A program made the position numbers and the translations under genes. Under the pieces are notes generated by a model. It saw only the letters and a program-made list of their open reading frames with translations. It ran no database searches and was not told the DNA's origin. Positions 8,939-17,525 of a stretch of 44,829 bases of DNA are shown piece after piece; positions within the stretch are counted from its first letter, which is position 1, and the number at the start of each line of letters is the position of its first letter. Source of the stretch: Aggregatilineales bacterium (GTDB lineage: Bacteria; Chloroflexota; Anaerolineae; Aggregatilineales; Ch27); contig JARKOQ010000135.1 of NCBI GenBank assembly GCA_029976005.1, positions 1-44,829 on the forward strand, read 5' to 3'.

Positions 8939-9814
8939 ATGCTGAAGAATACCGACATCCACATCCGCGATCCGTTCGTGCTGCCGGTCGCGGCCGAGCG
9001 GTTGTACTATCTCTACGGCACGACCGGCCCGGAGTGCTGGACCGGCCCTGCGACCGGGTTCGACTACTACACCAGCCCCGATCTGCAACACTGGCAAGGC
9101 CCTTTTCCGGCTTTCCGGCCTCCGGTGGGCTTCTGGGCCGACCGCAATTTCTGGGCCCCCGAAGTCCACGTCTACCGCGGCCGCCACTACCTGTTCGCCA
9201 GCTTCAAGGCGGAGGGCGTCCGGCGGGGGACGCAGCTTCTGGCCGCCGACAGCCCGCGCGGCCCCTTCCTGCCCATCAGCGACGGGCCGGCGACGCCCCG
9301 CGACTGGGAATGCCTGGATGGCACCCTGGGCGTGGACGCCAGCGGCCAGCCCTGGATCGTCTTCTGCCACGAGTGGGTGCAGGTCGGCGACGGCGAGATC
9401 TGCGCCCTGCGGCTGAGCGACGACCTGCGGACACCGGTCGGAGAGCCGCGCCTGTTGTTCCGGGCCTCGGAAGCGCCGTGGGCCTTGGAGATCGACTCGA
9501 AGGGCCGCAAGGGCTACGTGACCGACGGCCCCTGGCTCCACCGGCTGGCCGGGGGCGGGCTGCTCATGCTGTGGTCGAGCTTCGGCCAGGGCGGGTACAC
9601 CGTCGGCGTGGCCCGCTCGCTGTCGGGGGACGTCCTGGGGCCGTGGGAACAGGCGCCGGAGCCGCTGTATACGGGGGATGGCGGCCACTGCATGATCTTC
9701 CGGGCCTTCGATGGGCCACTGCAACTGGCTTACCATCGCCCCAACGTTACCCCCGACGAGCGTCCGTATTTTATCCCTCTGCGGGAGGAGGAGGCATCCC
9801 TGGCCCTGGCCTGA
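8939..9814 (+). CDS. glycoside hydrolase family 43-like enzyme (beta-xylosidase/arabinofuranosidase type)
   Basis: Predicted intracellular five-bladed beta-propeller glycosidase removing arabinose, xylose or related side-chain sugars. 291 residues, no signal peptide. The general-base Asp sits in IRDPF (D11) and the pKa-modulating Asp in CLDGTLGVD (D127). At the position where GH43 enzymes usually carry the catalytic acid Glu (E-G-P or E-A-P) this protein reads TDGPWLHR (D196). The WAPEVHVYRGRHYLF stretch is typical of the family. The start is ATG 8939 behind GGAG at 8929-8932. Position upstream of a LacI gene and a CUT1 importer puts it in the pectin/rhamnose island. The Asp may mark a subfamily or altered activity. 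Confidence 0.82.
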   Translation: MLKNTDIHIRDPFVLPVAAERLYYLYGTTGPECWTGPATGFDYYTSPDLQHWQGPFPAFRPPVGFWADRNFWAPEVHVYRGRHYLFASFKAEGVRRGTQLLAADSPRGPFLPISDGPATPRDWECLDGTLGVDASGQPWIVFCHEWVQVGDGEICALRLSDDLRTPVGEPRLLFRASEAPWALEIDSKGRKGYVTDGPWLHRLAGGGLLMLWSSFGQGGYTVGVARSLSGDVLGPWEQAPEPLYTGDGGHCMIFRAFDGPLQLAYHRPNVTPDERPYFIPLREEEASLALA

Positions 9815-9820
9815 AGCGGA

Positions 9821-9846
9821 GCCGGGCCGCTGCCCCCGGCGTTTTT
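9821..9846 (+). terminator. rho-independent terminator after the GH43 gene
   Basis: Stem GCCGGG (9821-9826) pairs with CCCGGC (9835-9840) across an 8-nt loop, and GTTTTTC follows directly. It starts 7 bases after the GH43 stop codon and separates it from the LacI promoter downstream. Confidence 0.75.
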
Positions 9847-9899
9847 CTCGGTCATCCCACCGCCGTGCGAGCGGGTGATGAATCTTCCAATCAGCCCTA

Positions 9900-9928
9900 T
9901 TGACGTCGTACAAAATCAATCATACACT
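9900..9928 (+). promoter_or_regulatory. sigma70-type promoter of the LacI gene
   Basis: TTGACG (9900-9905), a 17-base spacer and TACACT (9923-9928) form a good -35/-10 pair reading toward the LacI gene. The expected transcription start, near 9935, falls inside the 38-bp palindrome, so repressor binding there would block initiation. Confidence 0.65.
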
Positions 9929-9964
9929 GTATTCACACGTGTCAATTGACACGTGTGAATACAG
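9927..9964. promoter_or_regulatory. 38-bp perfect palindromic operator over the LacI promoter start
   Basis: Bases 9927-9964 read identically on both strands, with the centre between 9945 and 9946. Each arm also contains its own 8-bp palindrome ACACGTGT (9935-9942 and 9949-9956), centres 14 bp apart, so the site is both a direct and an inverted repeat. It overlaps the -10 element and the expected start of transcription of the LacI-family gene that begins 22 bases downstream. The most likely role is autorepression. No second copy was seen in the window. Confidence 0.7.
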
Positions 9965-9985
9965 CGGTGATCTGGAGAGTGTTCT

Positions 9986-11020
9986 TTGAAACCCATGAAA
10001 CCGCCAACTCAAAAAGATGTCGCGCGCAGGGCCGGGGTGTCTCGTTCCACCGTGTCCTACGTGCTGAACGACCAGCAGCAACTGAAGGTTCCCATTTCGG
10101 AAGAAACCCGACAGCGGGTCATGCAGGCGATTGAGGAGCTTGGTTACGAGCCGGACGCGCGGGCACGCTCCCTGCGCCAGGGACACACCAAGATCGTCGG
10201 CGTGATCATGCCTGTCATCCAGAATCCGTTCTTCTGGCAGACGCTGTCGGGTATCTCCCTGGCCCTGCAAGAAGCCGGTTACAGCCTCCACCTTGCCTAC
10301 AATCCCCAGGACGCCCAGCAGGGCGCCAGCATCGTGCGCGAGCTGGCCCGCCAGCGCGTGGACGGGTTCATCCTCCTGGCGGCGGTCAAGTACATGCTGC
10401 CCGAACTGTCCGATTACCTGCGCAAGGCCGGGCAGCCCGTGGTCGAGATCACGGCTACCGCCGCCGAGTTCGATCACGTCATCCACGGGTACTCCGGCGG
10501 GACGCGCGCGCTCATGGCCCACCTGCTGGAGCTGGGACACCGGCGGATCGGCTTCATCTACGGCGTGACCCAGGAAGTGCAGGGCTTCGACCGGCTGTCC
10601 ATCTATCGCCAGGTCTTGCGCGAAGCCGGGCTGGTGCCTTTCGAGGCCCATTGCAGCGACCAGCTCGAGGACGCTTACCGGGCTGCCCACGCCCTGCTGA
10701 GTCTCCCGAATCGCCCGACGGCGCTGCTGGTGATCAACGACATGCTGGCGATCCCCGTGATGCGCGCCGCGCGCGACCTGGGGCTGGTCATTCCGGACGA
10801 CCTGTCCGTCGCCGGGTTCGATGACATCCCCTTTTCCAGCTATACCATCCCGCGCCTCACCACGGTTTCCGGGAAGGCGGAGGAAAGCGGATGCGCCGCG
10901 GTCCAACTGCTGCTCAGGCGCTTCGCGCAGCCTGACCTGTCCCAACAGGTGACCACGGCCGAAGTCCAGCTCATCGTCCGGGAGTCCACCGGCCCGGCTC
11001 CCCTGGCGGAGCAGGGATAG
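9986..11020 (+). CDS. LacI-family transcriptional regulator
   Basis: DNA-binding repressor expected to control the rhamnose/pectin importer and glycosidases around it. 344 residues. The N-terminal helix-turn-helix is QKDVARRAGVSRSTVSYVLND, followed by the hinge ARSLRQGHTKIVGVIMP and a periplasmic-binding-protein-like sensor domain (GRTT-type end: VAGFDDIPFSSY). The start is TTG 9986, six bases behind GGAGAG (9974-9979); ATG 9995 would be too far from it. A perfect 38-bp palindrome overlaps its promoter. The importer genes begin 212 bases downstream on the same strand. The effector is unknown, but a rhamnose-containing sugar is the reasonable guess. Confidence 0.92.
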   Translation: MKPMKPPTQKDVARRAGVSRSTVSYVLNDQQQLKVPISEETRQRVMQAIEELGYEPDARARSLRQGHTKIVGVIMPVIQNPFFWQTLSGISLALQEAGYSLHLAYNPQDAQQGASIVRELARQRVDGFILLAAVKYMLPELSDYLRKAGQPVVEITATAAEFDHVIHGYSGGTRALMAHLLELGHRRIGFIYGVTQEVQGFDRLSIYRQVLREAGLVPFEAHCSDQLEDAYRAAHALLSLPNRPTALLVINDMLAIPVMRAARDLGLVIPDDLSVAGFDDIPFSSYTIPRLTTVSGKAEESGCAAVQLLLRRFAQPDLSQQVTTAEVQLIVRESTGPAPLAEQG

Positions 11021-11232
11021 CACGCGCGCGCGACCCGCGTCTGGCGGGCGTGCGGTGAATTCGACCAGGAGGGATGTCTTTTTGACCGGGAAGAGTGTAT
11101 GAGCCGGCGGCCTGTTTTGGACGTTTGATGGCAGATGTCACCGACGCCTTGTTGGCCCGTATCGCGGCCGGGGCGCGGCCTCGCGGACGGCCTTCAAAAG
11201 GCCTGCAACACGAGAGCAAAGGGAGTCGTTCT

Positions 11233-12201
11233 GTGCGTGGAATGTCCGGCATCCCCCGATTTTTCAGGCGTAACGCCGTCGCCTATCTGTTCCTCGCCCC
11301 GTGGCTTGTGGGGTTCCTCGTCCTGACGCTGTATCCGATGGTGTACTCGCTGGGGTTGAGCTTCACGGACTATGACTTCACGCAGCCCGATTCGACACAG
11401 TGGATCGGGCTTGGCAACTACCAGAAGATGTTCGGGTCGGTGTTCGGGTACGACGAGTTCACCGCGTCCACGGGCGAGGTGATGCGCGTGGACCCGTACT
11501 ACATGAAGTCGCTGTCCGTGACGTTCACCTACGTGTTCGTGTCCGTGCCGCTGAAGCTGGTTTTCGCCCTGGCCGTGGCGATGCTGATGAACCAGAAATT
11601 GCGGGGGGTGCCGTTCTACCGCGCCGTGTACTACATCCCCACGCTGCTCGGCGGCTCGATCGCAATCGCGGTGCTGTGGCGCAAGCTGTTTGAGAAGGAC
11701 GGCCTGGTCAACGGCGTCCTGGCCGGCCTGGGTTTCTCCGACCTGCCCGGCTGGATCACCAATCCCAACTACGCGCTGGGGACGCTGATCCTGCTGACGG
11801 TGTGGCAGTTCGGCTCGTCGATGATCATCTTCCTCGCCGGGCTGAAGCAAATCCCGGAGGAGTACTACGACGCGGCGCGCGTGGACGGCGCGAACCGAGT
11901 CCAGGAGTTCTTCGCGATCACCATTCCTCTGCTCTCGCCGGTGATTCTGTTCAACCTGGTCATGCAGATGATTGGCGCGTTCCAGGCGTTCACCCAGGCC
12001 TACATCATCGGCGGCGGCCGGGGCGGCGTGCTCAACTCCACTCTGTTCTATACCCTCCACCTGTACATCCAGGGCTGGACGTACCACGAGATGGGGTACG
12101 CGTCGGCGATGGCCTGGGTGCTGCTGCTCATTATTGGGGCGTTCACGGCGATTGTCTTCCGGTCATCGAAATGGTGGGTGTCCTATGGCGTCGGGGAGTA
12201 A
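11233..12201 (+). CDS. CUT1 sugar ABC transporter permease (MalF/UgpA-like)
   Basis: Inner-membrane channel subunit of an oligosaccharide importer. About 322 residues with six main hydrophobic segments. The first is AYLFLAPWLVGFLVLTLYPMVYSLGLSF. The EAA loop EYYDAARVDGANRVQEFFAITIP lies in the last third. I place the start at GTG 11233 because GGGAG (11221-11225) is well spaced from it; longer readings up to 11095 add a polar N-terminus unlike the family. The stop overlaps the next permease by 17 bases. No ATPase is encoded in the cluster, as is usual for CUT1 systems that share an MsmK-type ATPase encoded elsewhere. Confidence 0.9.
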   Translation: MRGMSGIPRFFRRNAVAYLFLAPWLVGFLVLTLYPMVYSLGLSFTDYDFTQPDSTQWIGLGNYQKMFGSVFGYDEFTASTGEVMRVDPYYMKSLSVTFTYVFVSVPLKLVFALAVAMLMNQKLRGVPFYRAVYYIPTLLGGSIAIAVLWRKLFEKDGLVNGVLAGLGFSDLPGWITNPNYALGTLILLTVWQFGSSMIIFLAGLKQIPEEYYDAARVDGANRVQEFFAITIPLLSPVILFNLVMQMIGAFQAFTQAYIIGGGRGGVLNSTLFYTLHLYIQGWTYHEMGYASAMAWVLLLIIGAFTAIVFRSSKWWVSYGVGE

Positions 12202-13048
12202 CCAGAAACTCATCACGGCTGTCCGCCACGGTCTGACGCATCTGTTCATCATCGCCCTGGGGCTGCTGATGATCTACCCCATCGTCTGGATGATCGTCAG
12301 CTCGTTCAAGCCCAACAACATGATCTTCAGCGATCCGGGGATCATCCCCAAGGCCGTGACCATCGACAACTACATCACGGGCTGGCGCGGCTACGCCGGC
12401 TCGACCTTCGGGCGGTTCTTCGCCAACTCGCTGATGATGTGCGCCGTGGCGGTGGTCGGGAACCTGATCTCCTGCTCGATGGCGGCGTACGCCTTCGCGC
12501 GGCTCAAATTCGCCGGCCGGAACTTCTGGTTCATGATCATGATGATCACGCTGATGCTGCCCGGCCATGTCACGCTCGTGCCGCGCTACATCATGTTCAA
12601 CACCTTCGGCTGGGTGGGATCGTACCTCCCGATCCTCGTGCCGAAGTTCCTGGCGACGGACGCGTTCTTCGTATTTCTGCTGGTGCAGTTCATGCGCACG
12701 CTGCCGAAAGAGGTCGAGGAAGCGGCGATCATCGACGGATGCGGGAAGCTCGGGGTCTACCTGCGGATCATCATCCCGCTGGCGATCCCCGCGCTGGTGA
12801 CGACCGCGCTGTTCACGTTCCTGTGGACGTGGGACGACTTCTTCAACCACCTGCTGTACCTCACCAGGCCGGATTCGTTCACTGTCTCGCGGGCCTTGCG
12901 CACCTTCGTCGGCGACGCGGGCGCGGTTTCCAACTGGGGCGGCGCGCTGGCGATGTCCACGCTGTCCGTCATTCCCGCCTTTATCCTGTTCTTTACCCTG
13001 CAGAAATACTTCGTGCAGGGTATCGCGACCACGGGTATCAAGGGGTAG
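12185..13048 (+). CDS. CUT1 sugar ABC transporter permease (MalG/UgpE-like)
   Basis: Partner membrane subunit of the importer. 287 residues. The first transmembrane helix is LFIIALGLLMIYPIVWMIVSSF, and the EAA loop is EEAAIIDGCGKLGVYLRIIIPLA. The C-terminal ending (QKYFVQGIATTGIKG) is the typical MalG tail. The start is ATG 12185, inside the end of the preceding permease gene, so translation is probably coupled. The binding-protein gene follows after 100 bases. Confidence 0.9.
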   Translation: MASGSNQKLITAVRHGLTHLFIIALGLLMIYPIVWMIVSSFKPNNMIFSDPGIIPKAVTIDNYITGWRGYAGSTFGRFFANSLMMCAVAVVGNLISCSMAAYAFARLKFAGRNFWFMIMMITLMLPGHVTLVPRYIMFNTFGWVGSYLPILVPKFLATDAFFVFLLVQFMRTLPKEVEEAAIIDGCGKLGVYLRIIIPLAIPALVTTALFTFLWTWDDFFNHLLYLTRPDSFTVSRALRTFVGDAGAVSNWGGALAMSTLSVIPAFILFFTLQKYFVQGIATTGIKG

Positions 13049-13057
13049 TCCGGCACC

Positions 13058-13080
13058 AGGAGGAAATGAATATGAGATGA
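13058..13080 (+). other. strong Shine-Dalgarno with a 4-codon minigene upstream of the binding protein
   Basis: AGGAGG at 13058-13063 is followed by ATG-AAT-ATG-AGA-TGA (13066-13080), a start with only four codons. The following binding-protein gene has its own ribosome binding site 70 bases on. It may be a leader minigene or a remnant of an older start. Confidence 0.35.
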
Positions 13081-13148
13081 TGGCAGGCGATGTATTTCGG
13101 ATTTGTTTGCTGAAACCAAAACGCCTACAGAAAGAGGAGAATCCGAAG

Positions 13149-14459
13149 ATGAGGAAGATGCGCGCACTCACGCTCGTGGCACTGCTCGTGGCGATGCTCG
13201 TGGCGTACATCCCGCCGGTCGGGGCGCAGGGCGGCGGCGAGCTGCCCGCTTACACGGGCGGGCCTGCCGAAATCCGCATGGGTTGGTGGGGTAATGACAA
13301 TCGGGCCGAAAGAACCCTGGCGGTGATCGATCTGTTCATGGCCGCCTATCCCGACATTACCGTCATCGGCGAGCCGAATGGCGGCACGGCTGACCACTTC
13401 CAGATCATCGACACCCAGCTCGCGGGCAATAACGCCCCGGACATCATCCAGTTCGGCGGCAACTGGCCCGATTACAAGCAGTATCTGGAACCGCTGAACG
13501 ACTATCTCGGCGTGCAGCTTTTGATCGATACGCCGGAGACGTTTGACCAGGCGGCCTTTGCCCCGGCGACGGACGTCGACGGCAATCTGTATGCCATCAG
13601 CCTCGGCACAAACACGCTCGTTCTCGTCTACAACAAAACGATGATCGAGGCGGCGGGGGTCGATCTGCCTGAGAACAACATGACCTGGGACGAACTGCTC
13701 GACTATGGCCGCGAACTCAAGGCGGCCCTGCCCGAAGGTGTCTTCCCCTTCGTGGACAACAGCACCAACCAGGCGAACTACCTCAGCTACTTCTACACCC
13801 AGCAGGGCACCGACCTCTGGACTCTGGACGACGGTGGCAAGTCCTACGCGACGGTTGAGTCCGCCCAGGCGTGGCTGCAAATGTGGGCCGACATGCGTGA
13901 CGAGGGCCTGATCCCCGACGCGGACACCACCTACACCTACACCGAAGACGGGCCGGACAGCTCGGCGCTCGTGTCGGGAGTTGCGGCGATCGGCTTGATC
14001 TGGAGCAACCAGGCGGCGGCCTATCAGGCGGCCATGACCGACGAGCTGAGTCTGATGACCCTGCCCGTGGGCGGCGAAGACTCGTATGTCATCCAGATGA
14101 GCCAGTACCTGGCCATCAACAAGGCCAGCGAGAACAAGGAAGCGGCCGCCCTGTTCATCAACTTCTTCGTGACCAGCCCTGAGGCGGGCGCCATCCTCCA
14201 GACCAATCGCGGTATTCCTTCCTCGCCGGTCGTGCGCGCAGCCATCGCCGCTGAAGCCACCGCGACCGACGCGGCCGTCTACGAGATCTACGCGGCGATT
14301 GCCGACCGGATGATCCCACAGGGTCCGAACCTCCCCAACGACCAGGAATTCGTGAGCGAGCTGGAGCTGATCGGCCAGCAGGTCGCCTACGGACAGAGCA
14401 CGGTCGAACAGGCCGCCGCAGATTTGCAGGCCCTGATCGAGCGTCTGATCGTCAAGTAA
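13149..14459 (+). CDS. CUT1 extracellular sugar-binding protein
   Basis: Receptor delivering a sugar or oligosaccharide to the two permeases upstream. 436 residues. The signal peptide is MRKMRALTLVALLVAMLVAY, with a likely cleavage after VGAQ and no lipobox cysteine. The mature part has the SBP_bac_1 pattern: EIRMGWWGNDNRAERTLAVI at the start, PDIIQFGGNW, and a WDELLDYGRELK helix. The start is ATG 13149 behind AGAGGAGA (13133-13140). An in-frame ATG at 13077 would place 24 polar residues before the signal peptide and is less likely. It is the last gene of the importer operon and is followed by a hairpin terminator. Substrate is inferred to be a rhamnose-containing sugar from the neighbouring enzymes. 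Confidence 0.9.
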   Translation: MRKMRALTLVALLVAMLVAYIPPVGAQGGGELPAYTGGPAEIRMGWWGNDNRAERTLAVIDLFMAAYPDITVIGEPNGGTADHFQIIDTQLAGNNAPDIIQFGGNWPDYKQYLEPLNDYLGVQLLIDTPETFDQAAFAPATDVDGNLYAISLGTNTLVLVYNKTMIEAAGVDLPENNMTWDELLDYGRELKAALPEGVFPFVDNSTNQANYLSYFYTQQGTDLWTLDDGGKSYATVESAQAWLQMWADMRDEGLIPDADTTYTYTEDGPDSSALVSGVAAIGLIWSNQAAAYQAAMTDELSLMTLPVGGEDSYVIQMSQYLAINKASENKEAAALFINFFVTSPEAGAILQTNRGIPSSPVVRAAIAAEATATDAAVYEIYAAIADRMIPQGPNLPNDQEFVSELELIGQQVAYGQSTVEQAAADLQALIERLIVK

Positions 14460-14480
14460 CTGTTCGCAAGCGTTGGCCAG

Positions 14481-14509
14481 AGGCGCGGGGTCATCCGATC
14501 CCGCGCCTT
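14481..14509 (+). terminator. terminator-like hairpin after the binding protein
   Basis: Stem AGGCGCGGG (14481-14489) pairs perfectly with CCCGCGCCT (14500-14508) across a 10-nt loop, 21 bases past the binding-protein stop. The trailing T run is weak (TT, with TTTT some 10 bases later), so termination may be partial. Confidence 0.6.
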
Positions 14510-14569
14510 GCCTGACTCGTTTTGGCGGCCAGGCTGACGACCTGTAACCAGTCCTGAATCGGAAGTATC

Positions 14570-14597
14570 TTGACGAAACGCTCAACCCAGGTAGGAT
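14570..14597 (+). promoter_or_regulatory. candidate promoter of the rhamnosidase gene
   Basis: TTGACG (14570-14575), a 16-base spacer and TAGGAT (14592-14597) read toward the rhamnosidase. The implied leader would be about 260 bases long. Confidence 0.45.
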
Positions 14598-14604
14598 GAA
14601 CACG

Positions 14605-14641
14605 GTCACAGGTTCCTGTCGCATCGTTCGGGGCCTGTGAC
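14605..14641 (+). promoter_or_regulatory. inverted repeat at the predicted leader start
   Basis: GTCACAGG (14605-14612) and CCTGTGAC (14634-14641) are perfect inverted arms 21 bases apart. They sit immediately after the candidate promoter, where an operator or a 5' RNA stem would act. Confidence 0.4.
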
Positions 14642-14867
14642 TGTTCGACCATTACCCAGGGCATGCACCCTCTCTTTGGTGTCCGGCTCACTCATGCTTC
14701 CCAAATCCAATGACAACGCCATCCTGAAAATCCGCTGCGGCGTCAGGCGACATCAGAGCAGACGGCTGTGCCAACCTGATGCTGGGCGTGGCCGGCGATG
14801 CGGTTGCCGAGGGGGAAAATCCAGGACAAACTGTTGAGGATGAAACACCGTATCCGCGAGGAAAATC

Positions 14868-17525
14868 GTGAGAATCACTCATCTCAAGACCAACCACATT
14901 GACAACCCTCTGGGATTCGCCATGGACGCCCCGATCTTTTCCTGGATCGTCGAGGATACCCCCGACACGGTGCAGACCGCTGCCCAGGTCCTGATCGGCC
15001 GCGACGCCGGCTTCGAGCAGATCATCTTCGACAGCGGCCGGGTCGCCGGCTCTGGAATCGACAGCCTGGCCTATCGCCCGCCGATCCAGCTCCAGCCGCG
15101 CACCCGCTATTTCTGGAAGGTCAGCGTGTGGGGCGAAACCGAAAGCGCCGAAAGCGAGGCGGCCTGGTTCGAGACGGCCAAGATGGACGAGGCCTGGTTG
15201 GGCGAGTGGATCACCCCGGATTGGGAAGACCGCCGGATTCACCCGATTTTGTTCCATACCTTCGAACTGCCGGCGCGGGCGGTTGCCGCGCGGGCGTACG
15301 TCTGTGGGCTGGGGCTGTATCATTTCACGCTGAACGGCCAGAAGGTCGGGAACGAGTATTTCGCGCCCTACTGCAACGCCTACGACCAGTGGATTCAGTA
15401 CCAGACCTTCGACATCACCGACCGGCTCGTGGTTGGCGCCAATCGGGTGTCGGTCGTGCTGGGCAACGGCTGGTACAAGGGCCGCTATGGCGCGGATGGG
15501 GGGCGCGTGGGATTCTACGGGGATCGGTTCGCTCTGATCTGCGAGATGCGCATCACCCTGGAAGATGGCACCGAGCAGGTGATCGTCACCGATCCGGCGT
15601 GGCAGGCCCAACCCTCCCCGGTCGTCGACAGCGACATCTTCGACGGCGAGACGGTTGATGCCCGGATTGGCTGGGTGGCGCCCGTGCCGGAGAAGGTCCG
15701 CGGCGTGCGGCCGATCGACCTGGGCCTGAGCCGGCTGGAGGCGCGGCGCTCGCTGCCGGTGCGCATCCAGGAAGAGATCAGGCCCGTGAGGCTGATCCAC
15801 ACCCCGGCGGGCGAGACGGTGCTGGACCTGGGGCAGATCATGACCGGCTGGGTTCGCTTTCGGACGCGCGCCCCGGCGGATACGTGCATCTATCTCCAGT
15901 ATGGCGAAGTGCTGCAAGACGGCAATTTCTTCCGGGAGAACCTGCGCACGGCCAGGGCGGAATATACCTACATCGCCGACGGCACGGACGCGGTCGTGGA
16001 GCCGTACTTCACCTTCTACGGTTTCCGCTACGTCAAGATCACCGGCTGGGTGGGCGACCTGAACCTCGACGATTTCACCGGCTGCGTGGTCTACTCCCAA
16101 CTCGAAAAGACCGGCACGATCGAAACCTCGAACGAGAAGGTCAACCAGCTCTTCAGGAACGCGCTGTGGGGCCAGAAGGGCAATTTCCTGGACATTCCGA
16201 CCGATTGCCCGCAGCGCGACGAACGGCTGGGCTGGACGGGGGACATCCAGGTCTTTTCCGGAGCGGCCTGCTTCAACATGGACTCGGCGGCCTTCCTGGC
16301 CAAGTACGCCTACGATCTGGGCAAGGAACAGGCCAAGTGCGGCGGGATGGTGCCGCACATCGTGCCGATGGCCAACCTGCCGCGCGGCGGTTCCAGCGCC
16401 TGGGGGGATGTCGCCACCATCCTGCCCTGGAACCTCTACGAGCTGTACGGGGATGTCGCCATTCTGGAGCAACAGTTCGAGAGCATGCGCGCCTGGGTGG
16501 ACTACATCCGGAGCGTGGATGACGCCTCCGGCGGGCGGCGACTGTGGACGGAAGGCTTCCACTTTGGCGACTGGCTGGCGCTGGATGGCGACGATCCCGA
16601 TTCGCGGCGGGGCGGTACGCCGGAGGATTTCATCGCCTCGGCCTTCTACTGCCATTCGGCCCGGCTGGTGGCAAAAGCCGCCGCGATCCTCGGCCGTCCG
16701 GCCGAGGCGGAAGCCTACGGGCGGCTGTCCGACGAGGTCAAGACGGCGATTCGGCGGGAATACTTCACCCCGACCGGGCGGCTGGCCATCCCCACCCAGA
16801 CGGCCTACGTGCTGGCGCTGTTCATGGAGCTGGCTCCGGATGGCTGCCACCGGCGTGTGAAGGACGACCTCGTCACGCGGCTTGGCAAGGACAAAACTCA
16901 CCTGCGGACGGGGTTTGTCGGCACGCCCTACCTGTGCCGGGTGCTTTCCAGCAATGGGGCCAACGGCCTGGCCTACCGGCTGCTGCTCAACGAGGATTAC
17001 CCGTCGTGGCTGTACGCCGTCAACCTGGGGGCGACCACGATCTGGGAGCGCTGGAATTCGCTTAACCCGGATGGCTCGATCAGCTCGACGAGCATGAATT
17101 CGCTCAACCACTACGCCTACGGCTCGATCGTCGAATGGATGTACCGCGACATGTGCGGGCTGAATCCTTCGTCCGGCGTGGATGGCGCGGCCGGGTTCCG
17201 GCAGGCTCTGATCGCCCCCAAACCGGACCGTTCGCTTCGCTGGGCCAGGGCGCGCTACCGCTCGGCGGCGGGCTGGTACGAAAGCGGCTGGCGGTTCGAC
17301 GAGGCGGGGCAGCTCACCCTGGAGATCGCCATTCCGTTCAACGCGAGGGCCAGGGTCGTGCTCCCCGCCGCGCGGGTGGGCGAGATTGCGATCAACGGCA
17401 CGCGCTCGCAAGATGGCGAGCCGGTCGGCGGCGGCGTGGCCCTGACGCTCGGCGCGGGCCGTTACACGATTGTGTATATGCCGCGGGAACAGGACGGCCG
17501 GGCCGCGCCGGCGGATTGGATATGA
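14868..17525 (+). CDS. alpha-L-rhamnosidase, GH78
   Basis: Releases terminal alpha-L-rhamnose from rhamnogalacturonan fragments or plant glycosides. 885 residues, the usual size. It has an N-terminal beta-sandwich, a Bac_rhamnosid_N carbohydrate-binding region (GLYHFTLNGQKVGNEYFAPYCNAYDQ), an (alpha/alpha)6 catalytic barrel and a C-terminal beta-sandwich. The catalytic region carries DCPQRDERLGWTGD, whose RDER glutamate is the general acid in characterised GH78 enzymes, and TTIWERWNSLNPDG, which supplies the second carboxylate. No signal peptide is seen, so it should act in the cytoplasm on imported sugars. The start is GTG 14868 behind AGGA. Rhamnose released here feeds the rhaM/rhaA/rhaB/aldolase enzymes encoded 5-12 kb downstream. 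Confidence 0.95.
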   Translation: MRITHLKTNHIDNPLGFAMDAPIFSWIVEDTPDTVQTAAQVLIGRDAGFEQIIFDSGRVAGSGIDSLAYRPPIQLQPRTRYFWKVSVWGETESAESEAAWFETAKMDEAWLGEWITPDWEDRRIHPILFHTFELPARAVAARAYVCGLGLYHFTLNGQKVGNEYFAPYCNAYDQWIQYQTFDITDRLVVGANRVSVVLGNGWYKGRYGADGGRVGFYGDRFALICEMRITLEDGTEQVIVTDPAWQAQPSPVVDSDIFDGETVDARIGWVAPVPEKVRGVRPIDLGLSRLEARRSLPVRIQEEIRPVRLIHTPAGETVLDLGQIMTGWVRFRTRAPADTCIYLQYGEVLQDGNFFRENLRTARAEYTYIADGTDAVVEPYFTFYGFRYVKITGWVGDLNLDDFTGCVVYSQLEKTGTIETSNEKVNQLFRNALWGQKGNFLDIPTDCPQRDERLGWTGDIQVFSGAACFNMDSAAFLAKYAYDLGKEQAKCGGMVPHIVPMANLPRGGSSAWGDVATILPWNLYELYGDVAILEQQFESMRAWVDYIRSVDDASGGRRLWTEGFHFGDWLALDGDDPDSRRGGTPEDFIASAFYCHSARLVAKAAAILGRPAEAEAYGRLSDEVKTAIRREYFTPTGRLAIPTQTAYVLALFMELAPDGCHRRVKDDLVTRLGKDKTHLRTGFVGTPYLCRVLSSNGANGLAYRLLLNEDYPSWLYAVNLGATTIWERWNSLNPDGSISSTSMNSLNHYAYGSIVEWMYRDMCGLNPSSGVDGAAGFRQALIAPKPDRSLRWARARYRSAAGWYESGWRFDEAGQLTLEIAIPFNARARVVLPAARVGEIAINGTRSQDGEPVGGGVALTLGAGRYTIVYMPREQDGRAAPADWI

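Larger units (their letters stand above)
14460..14867. other. 408-base intergenic region before the rhamnosidase
   Basis: Contains the hairpin terminator of the importer operon, a candidate promoter at 14570-14597 and a leader inverted repeat at 14605-14641, each listed separately. From 14660 to 14850 I see no coding sequence or further structure I can support. Confidence 0.5.

Noticed and set aside
11189..11203. Small hairpin GGCCTT/AAGGCC before the first permease as a terminator
   Set aside because: Only six base pairs and no T run; it may be chance in GC-rich sequence.
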